DNA of 35,025 nucleotides from Nocardioides sp. BGMRC 2183 (GCA_008123405.1 VSSA01000029.1:1-35025); one strand, 5' to 3'. Shown: positions 15,137 through 23,610, counted from the first letter of the stretch. Made by a program: numbers and translations. Notes: generated from the sequence alone by a model not told the origin.

Positions 15137-17629
15137 ATGGTCCTGCAGCTCTCCGAGGCGCGTGAGCGTGCCGCCCTGGTCTCCGACGTCCGCACCACCG
15201 TGCACCTCGACCTACGCTCGACCGATCGCTACACGATCGAGGCGGTGGTCGAGTTCCGGTGTGCCCGCCCGGGGGCGGAGACGTTCCTGGAGCTGACCGG
15301 CGGCACGGAGGTGATGCTCGACGGCCGCCCGGCGCCGTACGACGGCGAGCGGATCGCGCTGCACGACCTGGCGTCCGAGAACCGGGTGCGGATCACCGCC
15401 TCACTCCCCTATGTCACCGACGGCGACGGGATGACGGTGACCATCGATCCCGCTGACGGCGAGCGCTACGTGTGCGCGTTCACCGCGATGGACGTGGCGC
15501 GCAAGGTGATCCCCTGCTTCGACCAGCCGGACCTGAAGACCACCTTCGACGTCTCGGTCGCCGGCCCCGATCACTGGACCGTGCTGGCCAACGGCAAGGA
15601 GGCCGACCGCACCGCGGCGCCGGACGGCGACGGGGCGTGCTGGTCGTTCGGCTCCACGCCCCCGATCTCCTCCTACCTGTTCTTCGTCGCGGCCGGGCCG
15701 TGGGCCTCGGTCACCTGGGACGAGCCGTACGCCGAGGCTCCCGGCGGCACCCTGCCGTTCGGGTGGCACGCGCGGGCCGGGCAGCGGCGCGAGCTCGAGC
15801 GCGACGCCGAGGAGCTGCGCCGGATCACCAGCAGGTGCTTCGCCTGGTTCACCGAGGCGTTCGGCCCGCCGTACGCCTTCGACGACTACCAGCAGATCTT
15901 CACCCCGGGCCTGAACTGGGGCGCGATGGAGTTCCCCGGCTGTGTCGCCTTCCGCGACGAGTACCTGGTCGCCGGGACCCCGACCGAGCTGCAGCGGCAG
16001 TGGCTGGCCAGCACCATCGCCCACGAGATGGCGCACATGTGGTTCGGCGACCTGGTCACCATGCGCTGGTGGGAGGACACCTGGCTCAACGAGTCGTTCG
16101 CCGACTTCATGGGCTTCGAGGTCGGCGCCGAGGCGGCCGGGTATGACGGCGCGTGGGTCACCGCCGCGCTGACACGCAAGCCGACCGGCTACCGCGCCGA
16201 CCGGCGCCGCTCCACCCACCCGGTCGCCGAGGACGCCGAGCGGGTGCCGGACGCGGACACCGCGTTCGCGAACTTCGACATGATCACCTACGCCAAGGGC
16301 AACGCGACGCTGCGCCAGCTCGGGACCTGGCTCGGCGCTGACTTCCTGGCCGGGGTGAACCGGCATCTGCAGGGTCACGCCTTCGGCAACGCCGATCTCG
16401 CCGAGTTCCTCGACGCGCTGGATGCTGAGACCGACCGCGACGTCCGCGACTGGGCGCAACGGTGGCTGCGCAGCACCGGGTTCGACACGATCGAGGTCGC
16501 CCACGACGGCGACGTCCCGGTGCTGACCCGGCACGGCAGCCGCCAGCACCGGTTCACCGTGGCCGCCTTCGACGCCGACATGGCGCCGGTCGGCTCGACG
16601 ATGGTGGACCTCGCCGACGCTCCCCTCCGTCTGGAGCAGTACGCCGGTCGGACGGTCGTGCCGAACGCCGGGGACGAGACGTTCGCGGCGATCCGCTGGG
16701 ACACGGCGACCTGGGAGGCGGTCAGCACCGGGCTCTCCCGGGTCCCGGACCCGTTGACCCGGGCCGTGCTCTGGTGGAGCGCGATCGACGCCGTGGAGTC
16801 GCATGCCCTGTCGCTGGGCGACTTCGCCACGCTGCTGACCGACCAACTGGCCCCCGAGCGGCACCCGGTGATCCTGGAGTCGGTGGTGGCCGCCGCGCTG
16901 CGCGTCGCTCGCCTGTACTGCACCCCCACCGACGTGCGTGGCCTTCTCGACGTGATCGGCACGGTGGCGCGCTCCGCACTCGAGGCTGGGGTGCCGAGCC
17001 TGGTGCCGTGCGCGACCCGAACCCTGGCCGGCACCAGTGCGGAGGCCGACGTGGTGCGGGCGTTCCTGACCGAGGACGCCGACCCAGAGCTGCGTTGGAT
17101 CGCGGTACGGCGCCTGGCCGAGCTCGGCGAGGAGGAGCACATCGCCCGGGAGGAGGAGCGCGACCGCTCGGTCTCCGGCCACCTCAAGGCGCTCACCGCT
17201 CGGGCTGCGGTGGCCACGGCGGAGGCGAAGGCGGCTGCCTGGGAGCAGTTGATGGGCGGTGAGCTCGCCAGCCACGAGTTCACCGCGGTCTCGGCAGGGT
17301 TCTGGGGCTGGGAGCAGGCCGAGCTGGTCGGCGGCTACCTGGAGCGGTATCTCTCCGACGGCCTCGCGCTGGCGCAGCGCTCGGGGCAGGGCATGGGCCA
17401 GGTGATCGGCCGGGCGGTGCCGCTCCTCCCGCTCCCGGAGGTCGAGCGGAGGCGGCTGCGGGACGCGTTCGCGGCAACTGTCGCGCGGGACGACGTACCG
17501 ACGGTGCTGGCGCGGTGGTGGAACGACGGCCTGGACGACCTGGACCGCGCGTTGGCAACCCACGGTGTGGAACTTGATTGCAGTCTGGTATCGGTCACGG
17601 ACAATTTTGAACCCTCAACAAATTCTTAG
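15137..17629 (+). CDS. pepN: M1 family zinc aminopeptidase (PepN-like)
   Basis: 830 aa. The zinc site is intact: HEMAH at 296-300 with the third ligand Glu 319 in WLNES, 18 residues on. The motif normally written GxMEN, which anchors the substrate N-terminus, reads GAMEF (262-266), so its Asn is replaced by Phe; the DNA there is unambiguous. Tyr in DMITYAKG is the expected catalytic Tyr. The N-terminal beta domain, catalytic domain and C-terminal helical ERAP1-C-like domain (from about 540) are all present, and the length matches actinobacterial PepN. It is cytoplasmic, with no signal peptide. The last ~20 codons are unusually AT-rich, probably because the promoter of the next operon lies there. 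The exact specificity given the GAMEF change is uncertain. Confidence 0.92.
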   Translation: MVLQLSEARERAALVSDVRTTVHLDLRSTDRYTIEAVVEFRCARPGAETFLELTGGTEVMLDGRPAPYDGERIALHDLASENRVRITASLPYVTDGDGMTVTIDPADGERYVCAFTAMDVARKVIPCFDQPDLKTTFDVSVAGPDHWTVLANGKEADRTAAPDGDGACWSFGSTPPISSYLFFVAAGPWASVTWDEPYAEAPGGTLPFGWHARAGQRRELERDAEELRRITSRCFAWFTEAFGPPYAFDDYQQIFTPGLNWGAMEFPGCVAFRDEYLVAGTPTELQRQWLASTIAHEMAHMWFGDLVTMRWWEDTWLNESFADFMGFEVGAEAAGYDGAWVTAALTRKPTGYRADRRRSTHPVAEDAERVPDADTAFANFDMITYAKGNATLRQLGTWLGADFLAGVNRHLQGHAFGNADLAEFLDALDAETDRDVRDWAQRWLRSTGFDTIEVAHDGDVPVLTRHGSRQHRFTVAAFDADMAPVGSTMVDLADAPLRLEQYAGRTVVPNAGDETFAAIRWDTATWEAVSTGLSRVPDPLTRAVLWWSAIDAVESHALSLGDFATLLTDQLAPERHPVILESVVAAALRVARLYCTPTDVRGLLDVIGTVARSALEAGVPSLVPCATRTLAGTSAEADVVRAFLTEDADPELRWIAVRRLAELGEEEHIAREEERDRSVSGHLKALTARAAVATAEAKAAAWEQLMGGELASHEFTAVSAGFWGWEQAELVGGYLERYLSDGLALAQRSGQGMGQVIGRAVPLLPLPEVERRRLRDAFAATVARDDVPTVLARWWNDGLDDLDRALATHGVELDCSLVSVTDNFEPSTNS

Positions 17630-17636
17630 TTACGGT
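17578..17636 (+). promoter_or_regulatory. promoter candidates for the betaine ABC operon
   Basis: This AT-rich patch overlaps the end of pepN. TTGCAG (17578-17583), 16 bases, GACAAT (17600-17605) is one candidate; TTGAAC (17607-17612), 18 bases, TACGGT (17631-17636) is another. Only the first would place the whole structured leader in the transcript. Confidence 0.45.
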
Positions 17637-17815
17637 GCTGGGGCGGTTGAGGGGTCGGCGAACACTCGGGTGTCGTCCTCGTAACCCGCGCTCTGCCCCA
17701 GCGGCGGTGCTTGACGCGCCTCCGCTCGCGTGGTTCGTGGTGTGCGTGTCCCCTGGTCGTAGGAGAGCGGCGTGGACACACGGGTCCGCGCCCATGGCAG
17801 AGGAGCAATCCCCCA
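17637..17815 (+). ncRNA. structured 5' leader, possible cis-regulatory RNA
   Basis: No gene lies here. The RNA can fold into one long arm of three nested helices. Outer: GCTGGGGC (17637-17644) with GCCCCAGC (17695-17702). Middle: GGTTGAG (17645-17651) with CTC...AACC (78-80 and 83-86 of 17600+), with a GT bulge. Inner: GGCG-ACAC (17657-17665, one bulged A) with GTGTCGTC (17670-17677), closed by a TCGG loop. Downstream, CCGCTC can pair with GAGCGG and GTGTCC with GGACAC before the ribosome-binding site. It does not match a riboswitch class that I can recall with confidence. It precedes an osmoprotectant transporter, so a role in osmotic control is possible but unproven. Confidence 0.45.
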
Positions 17816-19060
17816 GTGCCAGTCATCGAGGCCCATGAGGTCTACAAGGTGTTCGGGCGCCGTCCCGAACGCGGTGTCACCCGGCTCAAGGACGGAGCGA
17901 CCCGGGAGGAGCTGCGCGCCGACGGCCTGACCGCCGCGGTGATCGACGCCTCCTTCGAGGTCGCCGAGGGCGAGATCTTCGTGGTGATGGGCCTGTCCGG
18001 GTCCGGGAAGTCCACGCTGATCCGCACCGTGAACGGCCTGCAACCTGCCACCTCGGGCACGATCCGGATCGGCGGTGAGGACCTGGCCGCCCTGGATCGG
18101 AACGCGGTGCGCCGGATCCGGCGCGAGCGGATCAGCATGGTCTTCCAGCACTTCGCCCTCCTCCCCCACCGCACCGTCGGTGAGAACGCGGCCTACGGCT
18201 TGAAGGTCAACGGGGTCAACCGTGCCGACCGGGAGGCCCGCGGCGAGCGTGCGCTGGAGATGGTCGGCCTGGGCGGCTGGGGCGGCTCGATGCCCGGCGA
18301 GCTCTCCGGCGGCATGCGGCAGCGCGTCGGCCTGGCGCGCGCGCTGGCCGCCGAGACCGACGTGATGCTGATGGACGAGGCGTTCAGCGCGCTGGACCCG
18401 CTGATCAAGCGGGAGATGCAGGACCAGCTGGTCGAGCTGCAGCACGAGCTGGGCAAGACGATCCTGTTCATCACCCACGACCTCAACGAGGCGATGCGCC
18501 TGGGCGACCACATCGCGATGATGCGCGACGGCCGGATCGTCCAGCAGGGCACCGCCGAGCAGATCCTCAACGACCCGGCGACCGACTACGTCGCCCAGTT
18601 CGTCCAGGACGTCGACCGCACCCGGGTCCTCACCGCCTCCTCGGTGATGGAGCCGCCGGTCGCCGTGCTCGGCTCCACGCAAGGACCGCGCGCCGCCCAC
18701 AAGCTGATCCGCGAGCACCAGATGTCGGCGGTGATGGTGGTCTCCCCCGACCGCCGGCTCCAGGGAGTGGTGACCGAGAAGGCAGCGGCGGACGCCGTCG
18801 CCACCGGCCGCGACGATCTCACCGGCGTGCAGTCCGAGGCCGCGACGGTGGCCGCTGACACCACGGTCGCCGACCTGTTCGCCGCCTCCGCCGAGAGCCC
18901 GGTGCCGCTCGCGGTCGTCGACGACCAGCAGCGACTCCTCGGGGTGATCCCTCGGGTCACCCTGCTCAGCGCGCTGGGCAGTGTGGCGCCACCGCCGGAG
19001 GCACCGCCGACACCATCCGAGCCGCTCCCGTCCGCTCCGACCGTGGAGGAGGTCCGATGA
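17816..19060 (+). CDS. proV: glycine betaine/proline-type ABC transporter ATPase with CBS domains
   Basis: 414 aa from GTG 17816 (AGGAG about 10 bases upstream). ATPase of a ProV/OpuAA transporter, which powers uptake of betaine-like osmoprotectants. It has Walker A GLSGSGKST (59-67), signature ELSGGMRQRV, Walker B MLMDEAFSALDP and H-loop ITHDLNEA. The family-specific N-terminal insert before Walker A is present. The C-terminal ~130 residues (from about 275) form a pair of CBS motifs (VLGSTQGPRAAHKLIREHQM, LAVVDDQQRLLGVIPR), which in OpuA sense ionic strength or bind c-di-AMP. The stop overlaps the permease start (ATGA). An upstream in-frame extension to 17711 has no conserved content. Confidence 0.93.
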   Translation: MPVIEAHEVYKVFGRRPERGVTRLKDGATREELRADGLTAAVIDASFEVAEGEIFVVMGLSGSGKSTLIRTVNGLQPATSGTIRIGGEDLAALDRNAVRRIRRERISMVFQHFALLPHRTVGENAAYGLKVNGVNRADREARGERALEMVGLGGWGGSMPGELSGGMRQRVGLARALAAETDVMLMDEAFSALDPLIKREMQDQLVELQHELGKTILFITHDLNEAMRLGDHIAMMRDGRIVQQGTAEQILNDPATDYVAQFVQDVDRTRVLTASSVMEPPVAVLGSTQGPRAAHKLIREHQMSAVMVVSPDRRLQGVVTEKAAADAVATGRDDLTGVQSEAATVAADTTVADLFAASAESPVPLAVVDDQQRLLGVIPRVTLLSALGSVAPPPEAPPTPSEPLPSAPTVEEVR

Positions 19061-20022
19061 CCCCGATGGCGATCTTCGACGAACGGGTCGACGGCGTGCC
19101 CCGCATCCCCGTCGGGGAGTGGATCGACGAGGGGTTCGACTGGATCTACGACCACTTCGGCGACTTCCTGGACGCCGTCGGTGACGCCGGCGAGAGCGCG
19201 CTCGAGAGCATCTCCGGGGTGCTCAACGGCCCCGCTCCGCTGGTCATGGCGGTGGTGTTCGCGTTGCTCGCGTGGCTCGCCCGGGACTGGAAGCTGGCCA
19301 TCGGCACCTTCATCGGGATGGCGTTCATCATCTCGATGGACCAGTGGGAGAACGCGATGTACACCCTCGCGCTCATCGTTCTCGCGACAGTCCTCGCCCT
19401 GATCATCGGCATCCCGCTGGGCATCATCGCCGCTCGTTGGGACTGGTTCAGTCGCATCATCCGGCCGGTGATGGACCTGATGCAGACGATGCCGGCGTTC
19501 GTCTGGCTGGTGCCGGTGGTGACTGCCTTCGGCCTGAACGTCACCGCCGGTCTCGTGGCCACCGTGATCTTCGCGCTGCCGCCGGGGGTCCGACTCACCG
19601 AGCTCGGCATCCGGCAGGTCGACGCCGAGGTGGTCGAGGCCGGCCACGCGTTCGGCGCGACCCCCCGCCAGATCCTGCGCGAGGTCCAGCTGCCGCTCGC
19701 GACGCCGACGGTGATGGCCGGCATCAACCAGGTGATCATGCTGGCGCTGTCGATGGCGGTCATCGCCGGCATCGTCGGTGCACCCGGCCTCGGCAAGGTG
19801 GTCACCGAGGCCATCGCCCGGCTCAACGTCGGCCTCGGGTTCGAGGCCGGCCTCTCCGTGGTGGTCCTCGCCGTCTTCCTCGACCGGGTCACGGCCGCGG
19901 CCGGCATGCGCCAGCCCGGGCGCGGCAGGCTGCGCTCGGCGGTGGATCGCTTCAGCGGCCGCCGGAACACCGACGGCACGGAGGACACGGAGCCCGCGCA
20001 ACCCACGGTTCAGCACAGCTAG
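19057..20022 (+). CDS. proW: glycine betaine/proline-type ABC transporter permease
   Basis: 321 aa. Inner-membrane permease of the ProW/OpuAB type. An amphipathic N-terminal region (about 1-55, with WIDEGFDWIYDHFGDFLDAV) typical of ProW precedes six or so membrane helices (VVFALLAWLARDW, LALIVLATVLALIIGIPLGI, MLALSMAVIAGIVGAPG). The EAA loop that docks on the ATPase reads EAGHAFGATPRQILREVQLP. The C-terminal ~45 residues after VFLDRVT are charged and cytoplasmic. ATGA overlap with proV and a 79-base gap to proX fit one operon. The stop codon falls inside a tandem-repeat block. Confidence 0.94.
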   Translation: MTPMAIFDERVDGVPRIPVGEWIDEGFDWIYDHFGDFLDAVGDAGESALESISGVLNGPAPLVMAVVFALLAWLARDWKLAIGTFIGMAFIISMDQWENAMYTLALIVLATVLALIIGIPLGIIAARWDWFSRIIRPVMDLMQTMPAFVWLVPVVTAFGLNVTAGLVATVIFALPPGVRLTELGIRQVDAEVVEAGHAFGATPRQILREVQLPLATPTVMAGINQVIMLALSMAVIAGIVGAPGLGKVVTEAIARLNVGLGFEAGLSVVVLAVFLDRVTAAAGMRQPGRGRLRSAVDRFSGRRNTDGTEDTEPAQPTVQHS

Positions 20023-20063
20023 TTCGACACAGTTGGTTCGACACAGTTAGTTCAGCACAGATG
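20008..20063. repeat. four tandem 14-bp repeats across the proW stop
   Basis: Units at 20008-20021, 20022-20035, 20036-20049 and 20050-20063 follow GTTC(AG/GA)CACAG(C/T/A)T(A/G) in exact head-to-tail register. The first encodes the last residues and part of the stop of ProW; the rest are non-coding. Units 1 and 4 share GTTCAGCACAG, while units 2 and 3 share GTTCGACACAGTT. Confidence 0.92.
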
Positions 20064-20065
20064 AG

Positions 20066-20082
20066 GTGCGGCACCGCCGCAC
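20066..20082 (+). promoter_or_regulatory. intergenic hairpin before proX
   Basis: GTGCGGC-ACC-GCCGCAC is a perfect 7-bp stem with a 3-base loop, 20 bases before the proX start. Hairpins at this place in binding-protein operons often protect the downstream mRNA from 3'-5' decay, giving more binding protein than permease. Confidence 0.6.
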
Positions 20083-20101
20083 GCACGAGAAGGGACGACG
20101 A

Positions 20102-21007
20102 ATGACGAGCATGAGGAATCTGAAACGAGTCGGTGCGGCAGCCATGGCGCTGGGCCTCGGTCTGTCGCTGGCGGCCTGCGGGTCCGATGACGGCGACGGT
20201 GGCGGCTCCGACGGGGGCGAGACCATCACGCTGGGCATCATCCCGTCGTGGACCGACGGTCTGTCGATGGCCTACCTGTGGCAGGCAGTCCTCGAGGACG
20301 AGGGCTACACCGTGGAGATCGAGGAGGTCTCCGAGGCGGCCCCGCTCTACACCGGCGTCGCCCGCGGCGACGTCGACGTCTACCCGTCGGCCTGGCCAGA
20401 GGTCACCCACGCCAACTACATGGAGGAGTACGGCGACGACCTCGAGGTGCTCGGCACCTACTACGACAACGCCAAGCTGACGATGGCGGTGCCGGAGTAC
20501 TCCGAGCTCAACTCGATCGAGGACCTGGTCGGCAAGGCGGACCAGTACGACGGCAAGATCATCGGCATCGAGCCCGGCGCCGGCCTGACCGACATCACCC
20601 AGAACACGGTGATGCCGGAGTACGGCCTCGACGAGGAGTACGAGCTGGTCACCTCCTCGACCACGGCGATGCTTGCCGAGCTGCAGAAGGCCACGGACAA
20701 CGAAGAGGACATCGTGGTCACCCTGTGGCGTCCGTTCTGGGCCAACACCGCCTTCCCGGTGAAGGACCTGGAGGACCCCAAGGGCGCGCTCGGTGAGCCC
20801 GAGGGCCTGGCCGAGGTCGCCACCGCCGGCTTCAGCGACGACTTCCCTGACGTGGCCGACATGATGGCCAACGCCAAGCTCGACGACGAGCAGTACGGCT
20901 CGCTCGAGGACATGGTCGTCAACGAGTACGGCGAGGGCAAGGAAGCCGAGGCGGTCGAGGCCTGGCTGGAGGAGAACCAGGACTGGGTCGACTCACTCAA
21001 GGGCTGA
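20102..21007 (+). CDS. proX: glycine betaine-type substrate-binding lipoprotein
   Basis: 301 aa from ATG 20102 (AAGGGA upstream). Lipoprotein signal peptide MTSMRNLKRVGAAAMALGLG followed by lipobox SLAAC with Cys 26 as the lipidation site; a Gly/Asp/Ser-rich tether follows. The mature part is an OpuAC-type domain: TLGIIPSWTDGLSMAYLW, VARGDVDVYPSAWPEV, IGIEPGAGLTD and VVTLWRPFW. The Trp residues in PSW, SAW and LWRPFW would form the aromatic cage for a quaternary ammonium group. It is anchored outside the membrane and delivers substrate to ProW. The substrate could be betaine, choline or another compatible solute. Confidence 0.94.
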   Translation: MTSMRNLKRVGAAAMALGLGLSLAACGSDDGDGGGSDGGETITLGIIPSWTDGLSMAYLWQAVLEDEGYTVEIEEVSEAAPLYTGVARGDVDVYPSAWPEVTHANYMEEYGDDLEVLGTYYDNAKLTMAVPEYSELNSIEDLVGKADQYDGKIIGIEPGAGLTDITQNTVMPEYGLDEEYELVTSSTTAMLAELQKATDNEEDIVVTLWRPFWANTAFPVKDLEDPKGALGEPEGLAEVATAGFSDDFPDVADMMANAKLDDEQYGSLEDMVVNEYGEGKEAEAVEAWLEENQDWVDSLKG

Positions 21008-21014
21008 GTACGTC

Positions 21015-21047
21015 AACAGGCCCCTGCCGATCCGGCAGGGGCCTGTT
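21015..21047. terminator. bidirectional terminator between proX and prs
   Basis: AACAGGCCCCTGCCG and CGGCAGGGGCCTGTT form a perfect 15-bp stem with an ATC loop. It lies between the convergent ends of proX and prs and can end transcription from both sides (AACA/TGTT flanks). Confidence 0.92.
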
Positions 21048-21055
21048 GTGCTGTC

Positions 21056-22036
21056 TCAGGCCTGGCCGTCGAACATCGACGTCACCGAGCCGTCCTCGAA
21101 GACCTCACGGATCGCACGGGAGACCATCGGGGCGATCGACAGCGTGGTGAGCTTGTCGAACTGCTTGGCCGGCGGCACCGGCAGGGTGTTGGTGATGACG
21201 ACCTCGGTGGCGCTGCAGTTCTTGAGCCGGTCGACCGCAGGGTCGGAGAGGATCGCGTGGGTGGCGGCGATGATCACGCCGGCCGCACCGTCCTCCATCA
21301 GCGCCTCGGCGGCCTTCACGATGGTGCCGCCGGTGTCGATCATGTCGTCGGTCAGCACGCACATCCGCCCCTTGACCTCACCGACGACACGGTTGGCCAC
21401 GACCTCGTTGGCGACGTCGGTGCGGCGGGTCTTGTGGATGAAGGCCAGCGGGGCGCCGCCGAGCCGGGCCGACCAGCGCTCGGCGACCTTGATCCGCCCG
21501 GCGTCCGGAGAGACCACGGCGAGCGGCTGGTCGCCGTACTTCTCCTTGATGTAGTCGGTGAGCACGGGCAGCGCCATCAGGTGGTCGACGGGGCCGTCGA
21601 AGAAGCCCTGGAGCTGGTCGGCGTGCAGGTCGACGGTGATCACCCGGTCGGCGCCGGCGGTCTTGAACATGTCCGCCATCAGCCGGGCCGAGATCGGCTC
21701 GCGGCCGCGGTGCTTCTTGTCCTGGCGGCTGTAGCCCCAGAACGGCATGACCACGGTGATCCGTTTGGCGGAGGCGCGCTTGAGCGCGTCGACCATGATC
21801 AGGTGCTCCATGATCCACTCGTTGATCGGAGTGGTGTGGCTCTGGATCACGAACGCGTCGCAGCCGCGCACGGACTCCTGGTAGCGCACGTAGATCTCGC
21901 CGTTGGCGAACTCGTACGCCGAGGTCGGGACCAGCTGGGTGCCCAAGAGCTCGGCCACCTCGTCGGCCAGCTCGGGGTGCGCCCGGCCGCTGAAGACCAT
22001 CAGGTTCTTCTCGGTGGTCCGCTTCAGTCCGCTCAC
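21056..22036 (-). CDS. prs: ribose-phosphate pyrophosphokinase
   Basis: 326 aa from GTG 22036 (AGGAGAG 5-6 bases upstream). It makes PRPP from ribose 5-phosphate and ATP for nucleotide, His and Trp synthesis. Visible motifs are FANGEIYVRYQESVRG, WGYSRQDKKHRGREPISA (ATP-binding flexible loop), VDLHADQLQGFF (metal/PRPP-synthase signature) and VLTDDMIDTGGTI (PRPP loop). It has the length and content of class I bacterial Prs. It follows glmU by 85 bases on the same strand, the normal actinobacterial order. Confidence 0.97.
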   Translation of the reverse strand: MSGLKRTTEKNLMVFSGRAHPELADEVAELLGTQLVPTSAYEFANGEIYVRYQESVRGCDAFVIQSHTTPINEWIMEHLIMVDALKRASAKRITVVMPFWGYSRQDKKHRGREPISARLMADMFKTAGADRVITVDLHADQLQGFFDGPVDHLMALPVLTDYIKEKYGDQPLAVVSPDAGRIKVAERWSARLGGAPLAFIHKTRRTDVANEVVANRVVGEVKGRMCVLTDDMIDTGGTIVKAAEALMEDGAAGVIIAATHAILSDPAVDRLKNCSATEVVITNTLPVPPAKQFDKLTTLSIAPMVSRAIREVFEDGSVTSMFDGQA

Positions 22037-22121
22037 GGATCTCTCCTGGGTTCGAGGCCGCTGATGGTGCCGATTCTGCCGCGTCCGACCCGGATGCGCC
22101 CAACCGGCGTTCAGCTGAGTG

Positions 22122-23603
22122 TCACTCTCCGGACGTCTCCGTGTCAGGACTCACAGGCCCGGCGCCCGCCGCGTCGCTCGCGGCGGCTGCCGCACGCCCC
22201 TGCGCGGTGTCCGGCCGCTTGCGCTGCGCCCACCCGTCGATGGTGCGTTGCGGGCCGCTGCTCACGGCGAGCGCCCCGGGCGGAACGTCCTCGCGGACCA
22301 CGGTGCCGCCCCCGGTGCCGGCGCCGTCGCCGATGTTCACCGGCGCCACGAAGGTGTTGTTGGACCCGGTCTTGGCGTGCCGCCCGACCGTGGTCCGGTG
22401 CTTGGCGACGCCGTCGTAGTTGGCGAAGATCGTGCCGGCGCCGATGTTGGCACCCTCGCCGATCTCGGCATCGCCGACGTAGCTGAGGTGCGGGACCTTG
22501 GCTCCGTCACCGATGTCGGCGTTCTTGGTCTCCACGAACCCGCCGATCTTGCCGCCGACCCCGAGCCGAGTGCCCGGACGCAGGTGGGAGTACGGCCCCA
22601 CGCTGGCCCGTTCCCCGATCACGGCCAGCTGCCCATGACTGCGTACGACGCGGGCGCCGGCGCCGATCTCGCAGTCGGCCAGCGTGGTGTCCGGCCCGAT
22701 CACGGCGTCCTCGGCGACGGTGGTGGTGCCGAGCAGTTGGGTGCCGGGAAGGATTGTCACGTCGGCCGCGAGGGTCACGTCAGCGTCGATCCAGGTGCTG
22801 GCCGGGTCCATCACGGTGACTCCGTTGCGCTGATGGCCGGTGACGATCCGCCGGTTCAGCTCGCGACCGAGCTCGGCCAGCTGGACCCGGTCGTTGACGC
22901 CCTCGGTCTGCTGGGCGTCGAGGACGGGGTGAGCCGCCACCGCCAGCCCGTCCTGGCGGGCGATGCCGACGGCGTCGGTGAGGTAATACTCCCCGCTGGC
23001 GTTGTCGTCGTTGAACCGGGTGACGCACGCGGCGAGGAACGCCGCGTCGACGGCCAGGATGCCCGAGTTGATCTCGGTGATCGCCCGCTGCGCGTCGGTG
23101 GCGTCCTTCTCCTCCACGATGGCCGCGACGCCGCCGTCCGCCTCACGGACGATCCGTCCGTAGCCGGTCGGCTGCTCGACGATGCCGGAGAGGACGCTCA
23201 CCGCGGCCTCGGCGGCGGCGTGCGCGGCGACGAAGTCGCGCAACGTCTCGCCCTGGAGCAACGGAGTGTCGCCGTAGGCCACCAGCACGGTGCCGCCGGT
23301 CGGCCGCTGGCCCGCCTCGGCGAGCGCGTCGAGGGCGACCCGCACCGCGTGCCCGGTGCCGCGCTGCTCCTCCTGCACCGCGAGCACCGCGTGGGGCGCG
23401 AGCTCGGCGACGGCCGGACCGACCAGCTCACGCTGATGGCCGACCACTGTCACCAGCCGGTCTGGCTCGAGAGTGCCCACGGCGTGCAGCACGTGGCCGA
23501 TCATGGAACGACCGCCGATCGCGTGCAGCACCTTCGGGGTCTTGGACCTCATCCGGGTGCCGCCACCGGCAGCGAGGACGATGACGGTGAGCTGTTCGGT
23601 CAC
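22122..23603 (-). CDS. glmU: bifunctional GlmU (UDP-GlcNAc synthesis)
   Basis: 493 aa from GTG 23603, chosen because TAGTGT lies 7 bases upstream. GlmU acetylates glucosamine 1-phosphate and then couples it to UTP, making UDP-GlcNAc for peptidoglycan. The N-terminal uridylyltransferase has VIVLAAGGGTRMRSKTPKVL, EEQRGTGHAV, AYGDTPLL and the linker EGVNDRVQLAELGREL. The C-terminal left-handed beta-helix carries hexapeptide repeats and the catalytic His in KVPHLSYVGD. The last ~40 residues are an Ala-rich extension, common in actinobacterial GlmU. Confidence 0.97.
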   Translation of the reverse strand: MTEQLTVIVLAAGGGTRMRSKTPKVLHAIGGRSMIGHVLHAVGTLEPDRLVTVVGHQRELVGPAVAELAPHAVLAVQEEQRGTGHAVRVALDALAEAGQRPTGGTVLVAYGDTPLLQGETLRDFVAAHAAAEAAVSVLSGIVEQPTGYGRIVREADGGVAAIVEEKDATDAQRAITEINSGILAVDAAFLAACVTRFNDDNASGEYYLTDAVGIARQDGLAVAAHPVLDAQQTEGVNDRVQLAELGRELNRRIVTGHQRNGVTVMDPASTWIDADVTLAADVTILPGTQLLGTTTVAEDAVIGPDTTLADCEIGAGARVVRSHGQLAVIGERASVGPYSHLRPGTRLGVGGKIGGFVETKNADIGDGAKVPHLSYVGDAEIGEGANIGAGTIFANYDGVAKHRTTVGRHAKTGSNNTFVAPVNIGDGAGTGGGTVVREDVPPGALAVSSGPQRTIDGWAQRKRPDTAQGRAAAAASDAAGAGPVSPDTETSGE

Positions 23604-23610
23604 CCGGCAC

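Noticed and set aside
15401-17563. 720-aa open frame on the minus strand opposite pepN
   Set aside because: Its translation is Gly/Arg/Val/Gln-rich with no motif, and the plus strand has a complete M1 peptidase. It is a GC-rich shadow frame.
17637-17815. Known c-di-AMP (ydaO) riboswitch before the betaine operon
   Set aside because: The conserved sequence blocks of that class are not visible; only generic AACCCG is shared. I keep it as an unassigned structured leader.
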